A stretch of 64,000 nt of DNA, taken from assembly GCA_963678705.1 (NCBI GenBank), contig OY783205.1, positions 25,163,034-25,227,033 of the forward strand. Reading direction: 5' to 3'. The notes under the pieces are model-generated. The model saw only the letters and a list, made by a program, of their open reading frames with translations. It was not told the origin of the DNA and did not search any database. This stretch comes from Panorpa germanica. Lineage: Eukaryota > Arthropoda > Insecta > Mecoptera > Panorpidae. The stretch's first letter is position 1; every line of letters starts with the position of its first letter. Below, piece after piece: positions 49,724 to 60,737 of the stretch. The position numbers and the translations under genes are program-made.

Positions 49724-51948
49724 CAACACTGTAGTGAATACTTAATCATGATGAATATACACCAGCGTGGCCATGGCGGGACCATACCTTCAGGAGTCGG
49801 GAACTTCGTTGGAATAATAACTGGAGGACTGTTGGCAGGAGGATCTGACACACAAAGTGAAGTGTCTTCTTCTGGTACAGATGATCTTCGAGATCTTGCA
49901 CTACTTCTTGGTGCCAGCATCGAAGAACTTTCGCAGGATCGATTTCGCGTCGATAGAAGACGACTTGAACAGATGATATATGGTATGTCCTAGAACATAA
50001 TCTATTGAACAAACTTTTTTCTTGTTTAGATATTTTAGAATTGTTTTACTGCCCTTATATTGTCCCTTTTCACTTTTACAGCTGATTTTTTTAATTCATT
50101 ATAACCGTTGGTTGATAATTTTGATTTTCGTTTCTGATTTCTGTTCGAGACGAACTTAATGAGCTTGTAAATTAATTTTAGGGGTCGCTTTTAAAATTTT
50201 TGATTAAAATATAAGTTAATATATGTATATTCACTTTTCTATTTTTTTAAATATTCAAAAGTTACGAATTTATACATACCTATATTCAGAGATGTGCGTT
50301 TTTCAAATACATATACTTAAAATGCAAATACAAAATATAGTCCAAATCACAAAAGTTCGGCGGCGACTTATACTTAAAAGAGGTTATAAGAGCGGTTTAA
50401 ATCTATAATACGATAATGAATTTTATCTTATTCGTTTCTATATACATTATAGAAAAATAAGTGAGTCACTGCTTTTAGTTATATCGGCAGTTTATACCCC
50501 ACAACTTTACGTTTTAAGTATGAGTCGCCGCCGAACTCTCGTAATTCGAACTATACTAATATTTCTATTTTGTATGACATCTGATTTTCGTTTACCTAAA
50601 TTTGTTTATCATATTTTCTCGTTCATTATTTGTTTTACTACAAGACATTAAATAGACTACATTCCTTACTGAAATATATATACCTGAATATATATTATTT
50701 TACCTACTAACGTTAACACTTGTCCGCCCCAACTAAACTACCCCAACTATATATAAAAATTTAATCCTTCTACAAAATAAAAATAATTCCATCGACGAAA
50801 AATGAAAGATAAATTATTTGAACATTTAAATAGTAGTATTAAAATTCATAACAAAAATAACGTATATAGTCCAAATCACGAGAGTTCGGCGACGACTTTT
50901 ACTTAATAGAGGTTATAAGAGCGGTATAAATCTATAATACGATCATGAAGTTTATCTTATTCGTTTCTATATACATTATAAAAAAATAAGTGAGTCAATA
51001 CTTTTTTGTTAAATCGGCTTTTAGTTAAATAGTTTATACCCCACAACTTATTTTTAATATGAATATATATTTTTTTTTATTAATACTTCACGGGCTTCTT
51101 AGGACCACGGTCCTTTTTTCGCACTTCATACTTTATAACGTATATGATATTTTATGTAAATTCTCATAATTATTTAAAAAAAATAACATTTATATTAGTA
51201 ATATAGAGAGTATTCTATTTTCTCAAAACTATTTTTAAAATACGTGTTTTGTATTTTGTATTTAAATACTAACATGAAATATTTTGTTTTTATATATATT
51301 TATTTACTTATTTGCCTTGACTTTCTTTCGTCATAACCACCATCAAACATTTTTTATACATCTACATATACATTTATAATATATAATTCAATTTTACAAA
51401 TTTCTAAATATTTCAATAATTCACTAATTAATTTTGAATCACTTAACAAAAATTAGTATTAACAGGAAAAGTTTCTTTATTTTTTTAATTTTTTATTTTG
51501 TATTTGAAATAGGAAAATAACGAGGTATTTGCATTTTGTATTTAAATGCTTTCGAAAAGCATTTGTGCATATCTCTGGTTATATCAAATTTCTTAATTTT
51601 GTAAAATAATTTTGCTAAATTTGCTAATACAGTTTTGTTCATAATTTGACCTACCTTCTATAATTTAAAGAAGGAATAGATATTTTTATAGCAGTTAAGA
51701 ACTTAAGTGATTATGATTTCAATGTGTTCGTTCTATATAATTTCAGTAGAACCCGAAAATCCGGAAGAGACAGCAGAAAGATTTTTCCAAAAGGTGAGTA
51801 ACCAATTTCCATTTTTCTATATTCAGTTCATAATATCCACCAGAAATAATAATTAACTTGAATAATGAATTATTTCAGATAATGGAAGAAACAAATACGT
51901 ATATAACTTGGCCTACCAAATTAAAAATTGGTGCAAAATCAAAGAAAG
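49724..51948 (+). CDS. BicC: BicC N-terminal exons
   Basis: Three exons encode residues 1-117. The first opens with 24 nt of leader and two adjacent ATGs, then a Gly-rich segment (GNFVGIITGGLLAGG), a Ser-rich patch and the conserved ERF/DRFRVDRRRLEQMI entry to the first KH-like module. The second and third give FFQKIMEETNTYITWP and KLKIGAKSKK, which are near-identical to the animal BicC consensus. The intron at 49983-51746 carries a chimera of a hAT-like MITE, two TA-flanked MITEs and a SINE-like insertion. Confidence 0.93.
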
Positions 51949-54900
51949 GTATTTAGAAATTTTGACATATTTTTATTACTTTCGTAAAATTGGCATGCGT
52001 GTTCTTTTACTGTTTTGTATCACATGTTAACAAAATCTAGGACTGTATATTTTGTTTTCCTGAGATAGTTTTCCTATCCTGTGACTTCTATTTTAGCTAT
52101 ACTTACTTCCTCTTCATCCTCTCCCTCACCCGCATCACTTGCACTCAGTGGAACTTATTAGAGATTAGACTTATTCAAAAATTGACGGATATATATCTAT
52201 TTAAAGTTTGAATTCTGTTTTACTGCGTAATTTACCGGTTGTTATCCTAGTAGTAGATGACGCCACGAACTAAATAGAATATAATAAGTAATTTCATTTT
52301 TCGTTTTATATCACGGCATTATATTGAAACATTATGGGTCGACGTAACAGTTGCTATAGCTTTGACGTTTAATACTGTATCTCTTTTACACTTCTCTTGT
52401 TTAACAGTGATGTAAAGGTTGGCAAATAAATGGTAGTGGGGGAATGACGTCGTGAACTGGATCATTTTTGTAAAATTTTACCCCTTACTTCTATAATATT
52501 GCGAATTGTATAAAAATAATTGGATATTTGTGATTTTTCAATAGTCAACTTTATAAGGATACAGTTTTACGATCGGAATCGGTTTTCTGCGCATAATATT
52601 GCTCGTGTAAAGCAGTCAAATGTATACTTACGTTAAACATATATTATTTAAAATATTACCAACTGTATAACAAAAAATCACTAACATTCTCGCGCCATTT
52701 TTACCTACAGTTACTGCAACTGAAACGAGTTAAATAATATCCGCCTTAAAAATACTCAGCCTCTTTTTTTAAATAACTGAAATCACATAAGAACACATGT
52801 AAATGGCGAGTTTAATATTATTTTTGTATTACCTCACCCCCATTTCACAGAAAATAGCGCCAATTTATTTATTTTCTATCTGCACTTTGGAGCGATAGCA
52901 TCTTTTAAAGATTTAAGAATAACCTATTCATAATACAGTTGTGAGAGTTTAAAATTGTTATTTATTGAGAATATTGTGTTTCTTACACATCAGTAATACA
53001 GCAAGTGAGTCTTTAATTATTGAAGCATGCCAAGATATTAATTATTGTTACTTTTATTTCGAAAATACGGGGATATTTTTTCACGTGTTGGTGTCGATTG
53101 TTCTAGATATGTTACTACGGCTTGTTCCATTTTTACCTTAGTATATAGTAATATAATCTTCTGTTTTAATTTTTGATTTTTATTTTTAGTGCACTTTGAA
53201 AATAACATTTAATATTAAAACATAGGTCTCAATAAATAGTCTTGTGTCCTCATTTTTTAGTGGTCGATTTTTCAATTGTTAATTGAAATTGATGTTAATA
53301 GCTAAATGTGTATTGGCGTGTCTATTTTATTAAATATCTAAATATTGACGGAGATATAGTAATTAAAAGTTTGAATTGTAGTTTTAGCGCTAGAAATGGT
53401 CGGCCATATTTGTATGACGTGAAATCCATTTTAACGTTAGTTATTTGTTGAGTAGGTATTGTTCTGTAGCTGTTGGTAGTCAAATAATCAAGTCAAGTCG
53501 AAGAATAATACGTTTTTATTTTATTTAACCCTGTTACGGCAGACATAATATTTTTATTTTATTTTTCCTTGAAATAGATGTAAATAATATTTGATATTTT
53601 GATATATAAATACATATAGCAGAGATTTATGAGCTGTACGTATGTTTATACTTCTGATATGTGATCATCTTTTTCTTTCAGTTGATCTGTTTTCAGATCT
53701 CTATTTCTTTGTGTTTCTGTACTTTTATCTCAATGTCTGATACCAAGCCTGAAGGAAGGTTTAAGACAATAATGCCAGAGAACATGCGCAATGTGAGACC
53801 ACATTGCTGCTCTTGTACTTGCGTACGAGGCGAAGGTATTAAATATGAAATAAGACTGTAGTTTAGAAAAAGTCTGGAGCCGTTTATATACGAGTACATG
53901 AATATATTAAAATGATAATATCTCATTTCTTGTATATAAATCGTCTTTCAACAAATAATGTCATTTTAAAATTCGCACCGCTTTTGAAGTGTATACAACC
54001 GTCATTGCGGCGATATTTGGCAGATATTGTGTTCCATAACTAACCTCAGAGTTTTCACTTTGGTTTACAATAAAAATATCACCACTTTTCACGAAAATAG
54101 TGCGTTTTTCTTTTGATTTAAAATGACACCTCTTGTTGAAAGATCCTGTATGTTAAACTATAATTTAATTATTTAATGCTATTCAATTAAGGAAAATATA
54201 TTTGCGTCTTTGGCTAATCTAAAGTATCATTAGAGAGGAAAGCAACCAATTTAGTAGGTTCTGAAAATTAATTATATCAGCTCGCAATCCTTCCTTCTAG
54301 CCTATCCTAAATTACCCTTTTTTTAGCTCCCACGCTAATGTCTTTCACGCATTCAGGTACATCAAGATCCGCAGATGTGCGAGCTCCAATTTTACAAACA
54401 TTATCCCAAGATACAGTGATTTTTTAAAGAACAGTTTTAACTTCTCAGAAATTTTTATATGGATTTATTTTAATAAATGTGTCTTTTATTCGATAGACCC
54501 TCATGTTAAAATCTGTGGCCGTCATTTGGATGTTAAAGCGGCTAAACAACGCGTTATGGAAGCTTTGGACACTAGGGTAAGTATTTTGTTATAAATTTAC
54601 TAAAATAGCAACTTAGAATTTTATTAAATATCTAAATATTGACGGAGATATAGCAATTATAAGTTTGAATTGTACTTTTAGCGCTAGAGATGGTCGGTCA
54701 TTTGTATGACGTGAAATGCATTTATACGTCAGATATTTGTTGAGTCGGTCAGTGCTGTGGTAATGTTTTGTAGCCGTTGGTAGTCGAAATAATCAAGTCA
54801 AGTCAAAGAATAATAAGTTTTTATTTTATTTAACCCTGTTAAGGCAGACATAATATTGAAATTTGATTGTTCCTTGAAATAGCTGTAAATAATATTTGAT

Positions 54901-57900
54901 ATTTTGATACATAAATACATATAGCAGAGATTTATGAGCTGTAAGGTTGTGATGTCACATGCATTTCGAATGACTTTTTTTAATTGTTAATATCTCTTAA
55001 CATATAAGGAGTTATTAAAAAATAATTGAACATTAGAGGTTCCACTTTATCAATATATAGTACACTTTTATAGAAATTAAGACATAGGACACAAGCCCAT
55101 TCTTCAATTTGTAGTAATGTACGAATATGTGTTAATGTAGTTGCATAATTTATTTTTCAGGCGACTAGAGTAACTATGAAAGTTGACGTCAGCTACACCG
55201 AGCATTCTCATATCATTGGACGCGGTGGATTAACAATCAAGGTGATTATAACTTATTCAAAAAGTATTTAGTTTAGTCCCAGAGTAAACTGAACAATAGT
55301 CATTGCTTTTATTCATTTCGTTATAGAAAGTTATGGAGGAAACTAGATGTCATATTCATTTCCCGGATTCTAACCGCTCAAATCCAGTTGAGAAGAGCAA
55401 TCAGGTATCAATTGCAGGCAATATGGACGGTGTGGAGCAAGCTCGTGCTAGAGTCAGAGTAAGTTGTCATTAATACAATTAAAATTACGTATATCTCAGT
55501 TATATTTATTAATAAAACTTTAATTATTCAGGAACTGACGCCCCTGATATTTAGCTTTGAGCTTCCTGTTCTTGGACCGTCACAACCTATACCTGATAGC
55601 ACAACTCCTTACGTGACAGAAGTTTCCGAAAAATATAACGTACAGGTAATGCAGAAACAAATCTAATATCACTCCCTACATTTTTTGGTTTATGTCTTTG
55701 CTTAGTATTTAAAATAAATTTTTAATTATTTTAGGTTATGTTCCGGACCAGACCGAAATTGCATGCTACCCTTGTTGTTGTGAAGGGTCAAGAATGTGAG
55801 CTATACAACGTGAAATCAGCGACCATGCTGTTAATTAATCATATGTGCGACACAGTAGCTGTAAGTGTAAAATAAAATTAGGTTTAAAGTTTGGATAAAC
55901 CTGAATTTCTCGTACTAATAAGAAATATTTATTTTTCCAGAGTCAAATCAGTGTCCAAATGACAATAGAGATATCCCCACAACATCACGCTATAGTTTTG
56001 GGTTCTGGTTCGCTGCAACTGAAGGGAATTATGACACGCACATCCACGCAGATCATGTTCCCGGATGCGAACGACCCAAATATACCCCCATTGAAGCGCA
56101 GTTGCGTTACAATCATAGGACAAATTGACTCAGTTTACACAGCTCGTCAACAACTTCTGGTAAGTATCTTATATCACTAAACTCAGAGATGTGTACAAAT
56201 GCTTTTGAAAAGTATTTAAATACAAAATGCAAATACCTATTTCAAATACAAATTTCATGTTAGTATTTAAATACAAAATACGTATTTTAAAAATACTTAT
56301 GAGAAAATAGAATACTCTTTATGTTACTAATATAAATATTATTTGTTTTGAAACATTTTTGTTTCTTAAGAATATTACTTAGCATTTAAAAAAAAAGTAT
56401 TAAGACAATTGTGCAGATACTTTTAGACCAGAGATGGTGCTAATATTAAGTTTATATTGAAAAAATTATATTTACTGATTAACACTATGAAGTAACAAAA
56501 ATGAAAAATGTATTTTGTATTTTCCAAATAGGTTTGTAAAAGTTTTCAAATAAAAATATAAAATTCTATACTCTTAAAAGATATTTAAATACAAAATAGG
56601 TATTTATTATTTTGTATTTGAATTTTGAGTATATGTATTTGAAAAACGCACATCTCTGACCTGGGTTATACCTCAGTATTAAATTATTTTTTTTAACATT
56701 TCCAGGGATCTTTACCTTTAGTACTAATGTTTGATTTGCCAGAGGATACACCACAGGTCGATTCAGATCGTTTAGCAAAATTAATGAATACTCTTGAGGT
56801 GTACATTAATATAAGACATAAGCCAAAGCAAAACTCACTGTCGGTCGTTATTAAAGGAATCGAGCGTTTCGCCTGTAAGTATTAAAGCTGCAAATACTTT
56901 AACACTGAATATTTATTCTTGATTAAAATATAAATTATTTATTTCAGCCAATATGTACGAGGCTCGTCATAAACTATTGAAACTGCCGGACTCAGCTCGT
57001 GTCTTAGCATCTATACCAAATACTTATAACATTCCGGCTGGAGAATCTCATCATTTGGCAGCTTTATCTAGTCCTCCAATGTCACCAATGTCACCGATGT
57101 CAGTTTCATGGCTCCCAGTTAACGCGCCGTTTAATTATAATATAGCGAGCATGAATCCAAACAGACAAATGAACAGCAAGTTGATGCCACCTCCTGGACT
57201 CAGGGTTCCCTCATTTCCATTTCTTGGCGTGATGGGTAAACAGGTAAATATAATCCTATATTATAATGTTCCAAGTGTATATTTATATTCTTATATGTGT
57301 CCGAAATTCGTATGGTAAAACGGAAACAGCTCTTGGCGTCCTTGGATTTTTTCTTGAATTTCCTGGAAACCCGTAATTTTGGAAAAACTGAAAGAAAAAT
57401 AATTACTTTTTCCTTTATAACTTTTAATTCGTAACAGATAGAAAGTTGAACTTTGCTATTAAATGCGAACATATTTCAAAATTTAGAAATTCAAAAATTT
57501 ATAAAAGGGGCGCAGGGAAGTTTGGGGGGGCGGTAGGAAACTTTGGAGAAAGCTCAAATTTTGGATTGTGTAATAATTAAATATCATATTAAGAAAAAAA
57601 AAATCAATACTCAAAAATTTTATTTGGGGGCACAAGGGCGGTTTTTGCCGAGAGTAAAAATTGTGCTAGAAAGTTGAAATTTTGTATATGGGCTAACTTT
57701 GGTACCTAATTTACAAATCGAAAAAAAAATCCCAAATTTTGAAAAAAAAGTTGATCAAATAATGAACAAATTGGAAAATATATATAATCAGTTTATATGA
57801 AAACTTTAGTACGGAACAAGTTTAATATTTCAATTTAAAAATGGAATTAAAATTTGAAATGAAATTTCGCTTGCGACAGGGGTAAACTTTAGTTTATTTG

Positions 57901-60737
57901 TCATCACGCCAAATATGTTACAGGGGCATGCTACAAAAAGCGTAAGTCCGTACTCCAGCGGCTATCTATCGAGTTATTGGGGAAGCAATAATTCAGTCGA
58001 TCGTGCTGCATCAAGCGCTCCAGTGAGCCCCCGTCAATCACCACCTCATTCTGAAGACAGTGACAGCAAACCTATTCTAACTGGAAGCTTAGGCGATCTA
58101 ACTATAAATATACATGACATTCAAGATCGTCGTGCACCAGGTTTTGAGAAAAAGGTATAATTTTATTTTACTCCTAATAAATATGCAAACACTCTCTCAT
58201 TATATTACTCCTACTAAGTATGGAAACACACTATTTTTTTTAATCATATTGTTACAGCCAGCAGATAATTCCATCAGCTCAATATCGTCTGCTTCATCAC
58301 TGTCACCAGTATACCATGCAACTCAGGCCTTTGATTATGAACAGAAGAAGAGATTAGCCAACCAAGCAATGCAGGCAAAACCTAGCGGAGAAATGCGGGT
58401 TCCTACATCCATATGGTCTGGGCTTGGTTTTAGTCAAACCTCACCAGGTACTTTAAATGTGGTTGAGTACATTGCTTATCCCCACTTCCTCGGTATGTGT
58501 TTTGTCTATATTATTTTTCACCTTGTTTAAATATTAGTATAGTCCATCCCTATAGTTCGGCGACAACTTATACTTAAAAGAGGTTATAAGAGCGGTATAA
58601 ATCTATAATACGATCATGAATTTTATCTTATTCGTTTCTATATACATTATAAAAAAATAAGTGAATCAGTGCTTTTTAGTTATATCGGCAGTTTATACCC
58701 CACAACGGGTTTGTGTCCTCATTTATTAGTGGGCGATTTTTCAATTGTTGATTGAAATTGTTGTTAATAAATGTGTATTGGCGTGTCTATTTTATTAAAT
58801 ATCTAAATATTGACAGAGATATAGCAATTAAAAGTTTCAATTGGAGTTTTAGCGCTAGAAATGGTCGGCCATATTTGTATGACGTGAAATGCATGTTAAT
58901 GTCAGTTATTTGTTGAGTATGTCAGTGCTGTGGTAATGTTCTGTAGCTGTTGGTAGTCAAATAATCAAGTCAAATCAAAGAATAATAAGTTTTTATTTTA
59001 TTTAACGCTATTACGGCAGACATAGTATTGAAATTTGATTGTTCCTTGAAATAGCTGTAAATAATATTTGATATTTTGATATATAAGTACATATAGCAGA
59101 GCTTTATGAGCTGTAAGATTGGTAACCTTACACAAGGATTGTGATGTCACATGCATTTGGAATGTGTACAACGTTGAATCCCTTTAATAATTAAAGAAAC
59201 AAAATGACTTTTTTAATTGTTAATATCTCCTGAAATATAAGGAGTTATTAAAAAATAATTGAACATTTGAGGTTCTAGTAACCCACTTTATCAATATATA
59301 GTACAGTTTTATAGAAATTAAGACATTGGACACAAGCCCACTTTTTTTAAGTACGAATCGCCGCCGAACTTTTGTAACTATATATGTAATTTAAAAGAGT
59401 ATTATTAACGAAAAGCCATATGCTTTTTTAATAGGTCCTATTAACTCTATTCTAGACGACGATAAAATATGGTCGCCATCTGCAACTTGTTTGACACCAC
59501 TGGGTGTCACCTCTGCATTAGATTTTTCACCAAGTGGCATGTTGGAGCGTCGATTTGCAGCGACTGATTTTACACAGTCGAAGAAAGTCACATCCGTTCC
59601 ATTGGAACCAGAACCTGATAATGACTTGTCGTCTCTCTTGTGTAGCATCGGCTTGGATAAATATAATCGTAAGTAATGATATTTTTATGTTATAATAGTT
59701 GCCTATTTTTAGCTAACAGGCGTATTTCTTTCTGTAACTAACTTGGTAATATTATTATAATTTATTATATTAATTGTGTGCCCTTCGGCTTTACTATCTA
59801 CATTATTATATTTCTTAATGCATTGCATATAAATGCAAAGTTAAAAACTAAACTATTCTAGACTATTACTACTTCGAATAGTACTTTCTGTTTCTTCTTT
59901 TCTTGATTCTCTCTCTTTATGTCCCCTACTCCTTCTTTATTCACACTGTTTCCTGCTTCTCCTTCCTTATTGCCTGTATCTTCATCTATCACCTCTTGCC
60001 TTCCTTGTCTCCTCTCGATAAACCCTCTATTATCTTTTCGCTATCCTTCCTGCCTTCTCTCTTCGTTTTCACTTCTCCGCTTATGTTTATTACAGGCATA
60101 AACACTCTATCTTTACTATTTCCTCTTGACTCTTTTACTTTACTATTTCCTCTTGTCTCTCTTACTTTACTATTTTATTATTGTCTCTATCTCCATCATT
60201 CATCTCTTGTCCTTATCTCCTTGAATCCGTAAATCCTCTATTTTTCTGGACTGAAGTTTAACTGTTTCTTCGCTACTTCTTTCTATCTCCTGCTTCCCTT
60301 CACTTCCTGTTTTAGTACTTCCTCTCTCTTCATGTTCCTTATGCAACCCAGCCACAAGCTTATTTATTGTCCTGTTTTTTCTTTCCTTCATTGCCTCCCT
60401 TTAATAGCTGCCCAATATTCATCTCGCTCACTACTTTTTCCTCGCACTCAAACTTAATGTGCTCAATGTGCTTAATGTAACTTGATAATATTTTATAGGT
60501 CTTTTCGCGTCAAGTGAAATTGATATAGCAACATTTTGCTCTTTATCGGAAATCGAATTAGCAGAAATTGGTGTCAGCACTTGGGGGGCCCGTAGGCGCA
60601 TGTTGATTGCCGCAGCTGAATATGTCAGCCAAAGAGGATCTGTATCTATCCCATTTCGTCAAGGAAATGGTCCAAATTTCTCAGGATCCGCTGCTCCGGG
60701 AGCAGAACGTCGTACCTACTCCAGCGATGGCTGGTAA
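49724..60737 (+). CDS. BicC: Bicaudal C, KH/SAM RNA-binding protein, whole coding region
   Basis: Fifteen coding exons with consensus splice sites and matching phases: 49748-49982 (ATG), 51747-51793, 51879-51948, 54497-54576, 55161-55241, 55327-55458, 55532-55645, 55735-55860, 55941-56159, 56706-56874, 56948-57243, 57924-58154, 58258-58447, 59435-59668 and 60499-60737 (TAA). They total 2463 nt, or 820 aa, close to the fly protein. BicC binds 5' regions of target mRNAs and recruits the CCR4-NOT deadenylase; it acts in oogenesis and polarity. Domains: KH-like module from RFRVDRRRLEQMI (about 65-144), KH with GRGG loop (145-216), KH-like (217-295), KH with GSGS at 316-319, Ser/Pro-rich linker (about 440-660) and SAM (about 728-790). 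The ATG follows a TTTTTCAG acceptor, so an upstream leader exon is required. Confidence 0.95.
50336..50555 (+). mobile_element. TA-flanked MITE, intact copy
   Basis: Same family, 220 bp, TATAGTCCAAATCAC to GTAATTCGAACTATA; serves as the reference for the empty site of MITE-1 copy P. Confidence 0.75.
50865..51066 (+). mobile_element. TA-flanked MITE, right end lost
   Basis: TATAGTCCAAATCACGAGAG at the left, body as in the intact copy, then a small expansion and loss of the right inverted repeat. Confidence 0.65.
51291..51432 (-). mobile_element. Second copy of the SINE-like element
   Basis: Reverse-complement match to 46901-47050, including GCCTTGACTTTCTTTCGTCA and ACCACCATCAAACATTTTTT. Lies within a hAT-like MITE in the first BicC coding intron. 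Confidence 0.65.
53236..53638 (+). mobile_element. MITE-1 copy N, left part
   Basis: Left end ATAGTCTTGTGTCCTC; ends at TTATGAGCTGTA, the same hairpin region where copy E is broken. In a BicC intron, 95 bp upstream of the candidate alternative exon. Confidence 0.8.
53733..53835 (+). CDS. Candidate alternative first coding exon of BicC
   Basis: Within the 51949-54496 intron, an acceptor-like TTTCTTTCAG is followed by a short leader, an ATG at 53733 and an open frame MSDTKPEGRFKTIMPENM, then NVRPHCCSCTCVRGE. It ends at a donor (GAAG|GTATTA) with one leftover base. That base is G, exactly what the exon at 54497 needs (G|AC), so it could splice in frame into DPHVKICG. Used as an internal cassette it would introduce a stop, so only a separate promoter makes sense. 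It could instead be a fortuitous ORF or a fragment of an unknown element. Confidence 0.35.
53941..54146 (-). mobile_element. Short inverted-repeat element R5, copy 2
   Basis: Inverted copy in a BicC intron, TCGTCTTTCAACAAATAATG to GACACCTCTTGTTGAAAGAT, core ATATTTGGCAGATATTGTGT. Confidence 0.6.
54497..56159 (+). CDS. BicC: BicC KH-domain exons
   Basis: Six exons encode residues 118-368. They contain DPHVKICGRHLDVKAAKQRV, then a canonical KH fold HSHIIGRGGLTIKKVMEE with the GxxG loop at 164-167 and CHIHFPDSNR, a KH-like module lacking a GxxG loop (PLIFSFELPV ... LHATLVVVKGQE) and a further KH unit QHHAIVLGSGSLQLKGIM with FPDANDPNIPP. The last unit has GSGS where GxxG would be expected, as other BicC proteins also show degenerate loops here. 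Most introns are under 110 nt, except those at 54577-55160, which holds a truncated MITE-1 copy, and 56160-56705. Confidence 0.95.
54617..55100 (+). mobile_element. MITE-1 copy O, 5'-truncated
   Basis: Begins at ATTTTATTAAATATC like copy K, keeps the right terminus GGACACAAGCCCATT. In the BicC intron between 54577 and 55160, which it nearly fills. Confidence 0.8.
56184..56658 (-). mobile_element. hAT-like MITE, copy 3
   Basis: Begins CAGAGATGTGTACAAATGC, ends AAAACGCACATCTCTG, inverted relative to copy 1. No clear target duplication. Fills the BicC intron 56160-56705. Confidence 0.7.
56706..58447 (+). CDS. BicC: BicC post-KH and low-complexity exons
   Basis: Four exons encode roughly residues 369-663. 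PLVLMFDLPED, the HKPKQNSLSVVIKGIER segment and NMYEARHKLL close the KH region. Then comes disordered sequence with MSPMSPMSP, poly-Pro and SSAPVSPRQSPP runs, and the conserved short motif AFDYEQKKRLANQAM with RVPTSIWSGLGF. The intron at 57244-57923 is almost entirely a Helitron-like insertion. Confidence 0.93.
57254..57894 (+). mobile_element. Helitron-like element, copy 2
   Basis: Starts TCCTATATTATAATGTTCCA and ends CGCTTGCGACAGGGGTAAAC followed by TTTAG|T. Occupies nearly all of the BicC intron 57244-57923. Confidence 0.7.
58538..59382 (+). mobile_element. TA-flanked MITE interrupted by MITE-1 copy P
   Basis: Left part 58538-58706, right part 59340-59382 (TTAAGTACGAATCGCCGCCG). Together they match the 220-bp intact copy. 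In the BicC intron 58448-59434. Confidence 0.75.
58707..59339 (+). mobile_element. MITE-1 copy P, nested, with AC target duplication
   Basis: Full-length copy, GGGTTTGTGTCCTC to GGACACAAGCCC, inserted in a TA-flanked MITE (58538-59382). AC occurs on both sides (58705-58706 and 59340-59341), whereas the intact MITE at 50.5 kb has a single ACAACTTT at this point. Confidence 0.88.
59435..60737 (+). CDS. BicC: BicC C-terminal exons with SAM domain
   Basis: Two exons encode roughly residues 664-820. The SAM domain is split by the intron: DLSSLLCSIGLDKYN ends the first exon; RLFASSEIDIATFCSLSEIELAEIGV, STWGARRRMLIAAAEY and the final SSDGW lie in the last. The W-terminated tail matches the family. 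The intron is almost filled by an antisense 5'-truncated LINE, whose target duplication ends six bases before the ATAG acceptor. Confidence 0.95.
59754..60478 (-). mobile_element. LINE 3' end, antisense in the last BicC intron
   Basis: Reverse-complement relative of the LINE at 9.6-10.2 kb, sharing GAGCACATTAAGTTTGAGTG and CAATAAATAAGCTTGTGGCT-type segments and the GCCGAAGGGC 3' end. Flanked by AACTTGGTAATATT (59740-59753) and AACTTGATAATATT (60479-60492), a 14-bp duplication with one mismatch. The pyrimidine-rich open frames on the plus strand here are shadows. Confidence 0.75.

Larger units (their letters stand above)
50287..51577 (+). mobile_element. hAT-like MITE, copy 2, with nested insertions
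   Basis: Ends CAGAGATGTGCGTTTTTCAA and TTGTGCATATCTCTG. The interior is expanded by one full and one partial TA-flanked MITE and by the SINE-like element at 51291. In the first BicC coding intron. Confidence 0.65.

Noticed and set aside
57200..57472. A 90-codon minus-strand frame
   Set aside because: Mostly within the Helitron-like insertion and overlapping a BicC exon in antisense.
59903..60391. Ser/Leu-rich open frames on the plus strand and a charged frame on the minus strand
   Set aside because: They lie in the antisense LINE insertion; the pyrimidine-rich strand of its 3'UTR gives long stop-free runs by composition.
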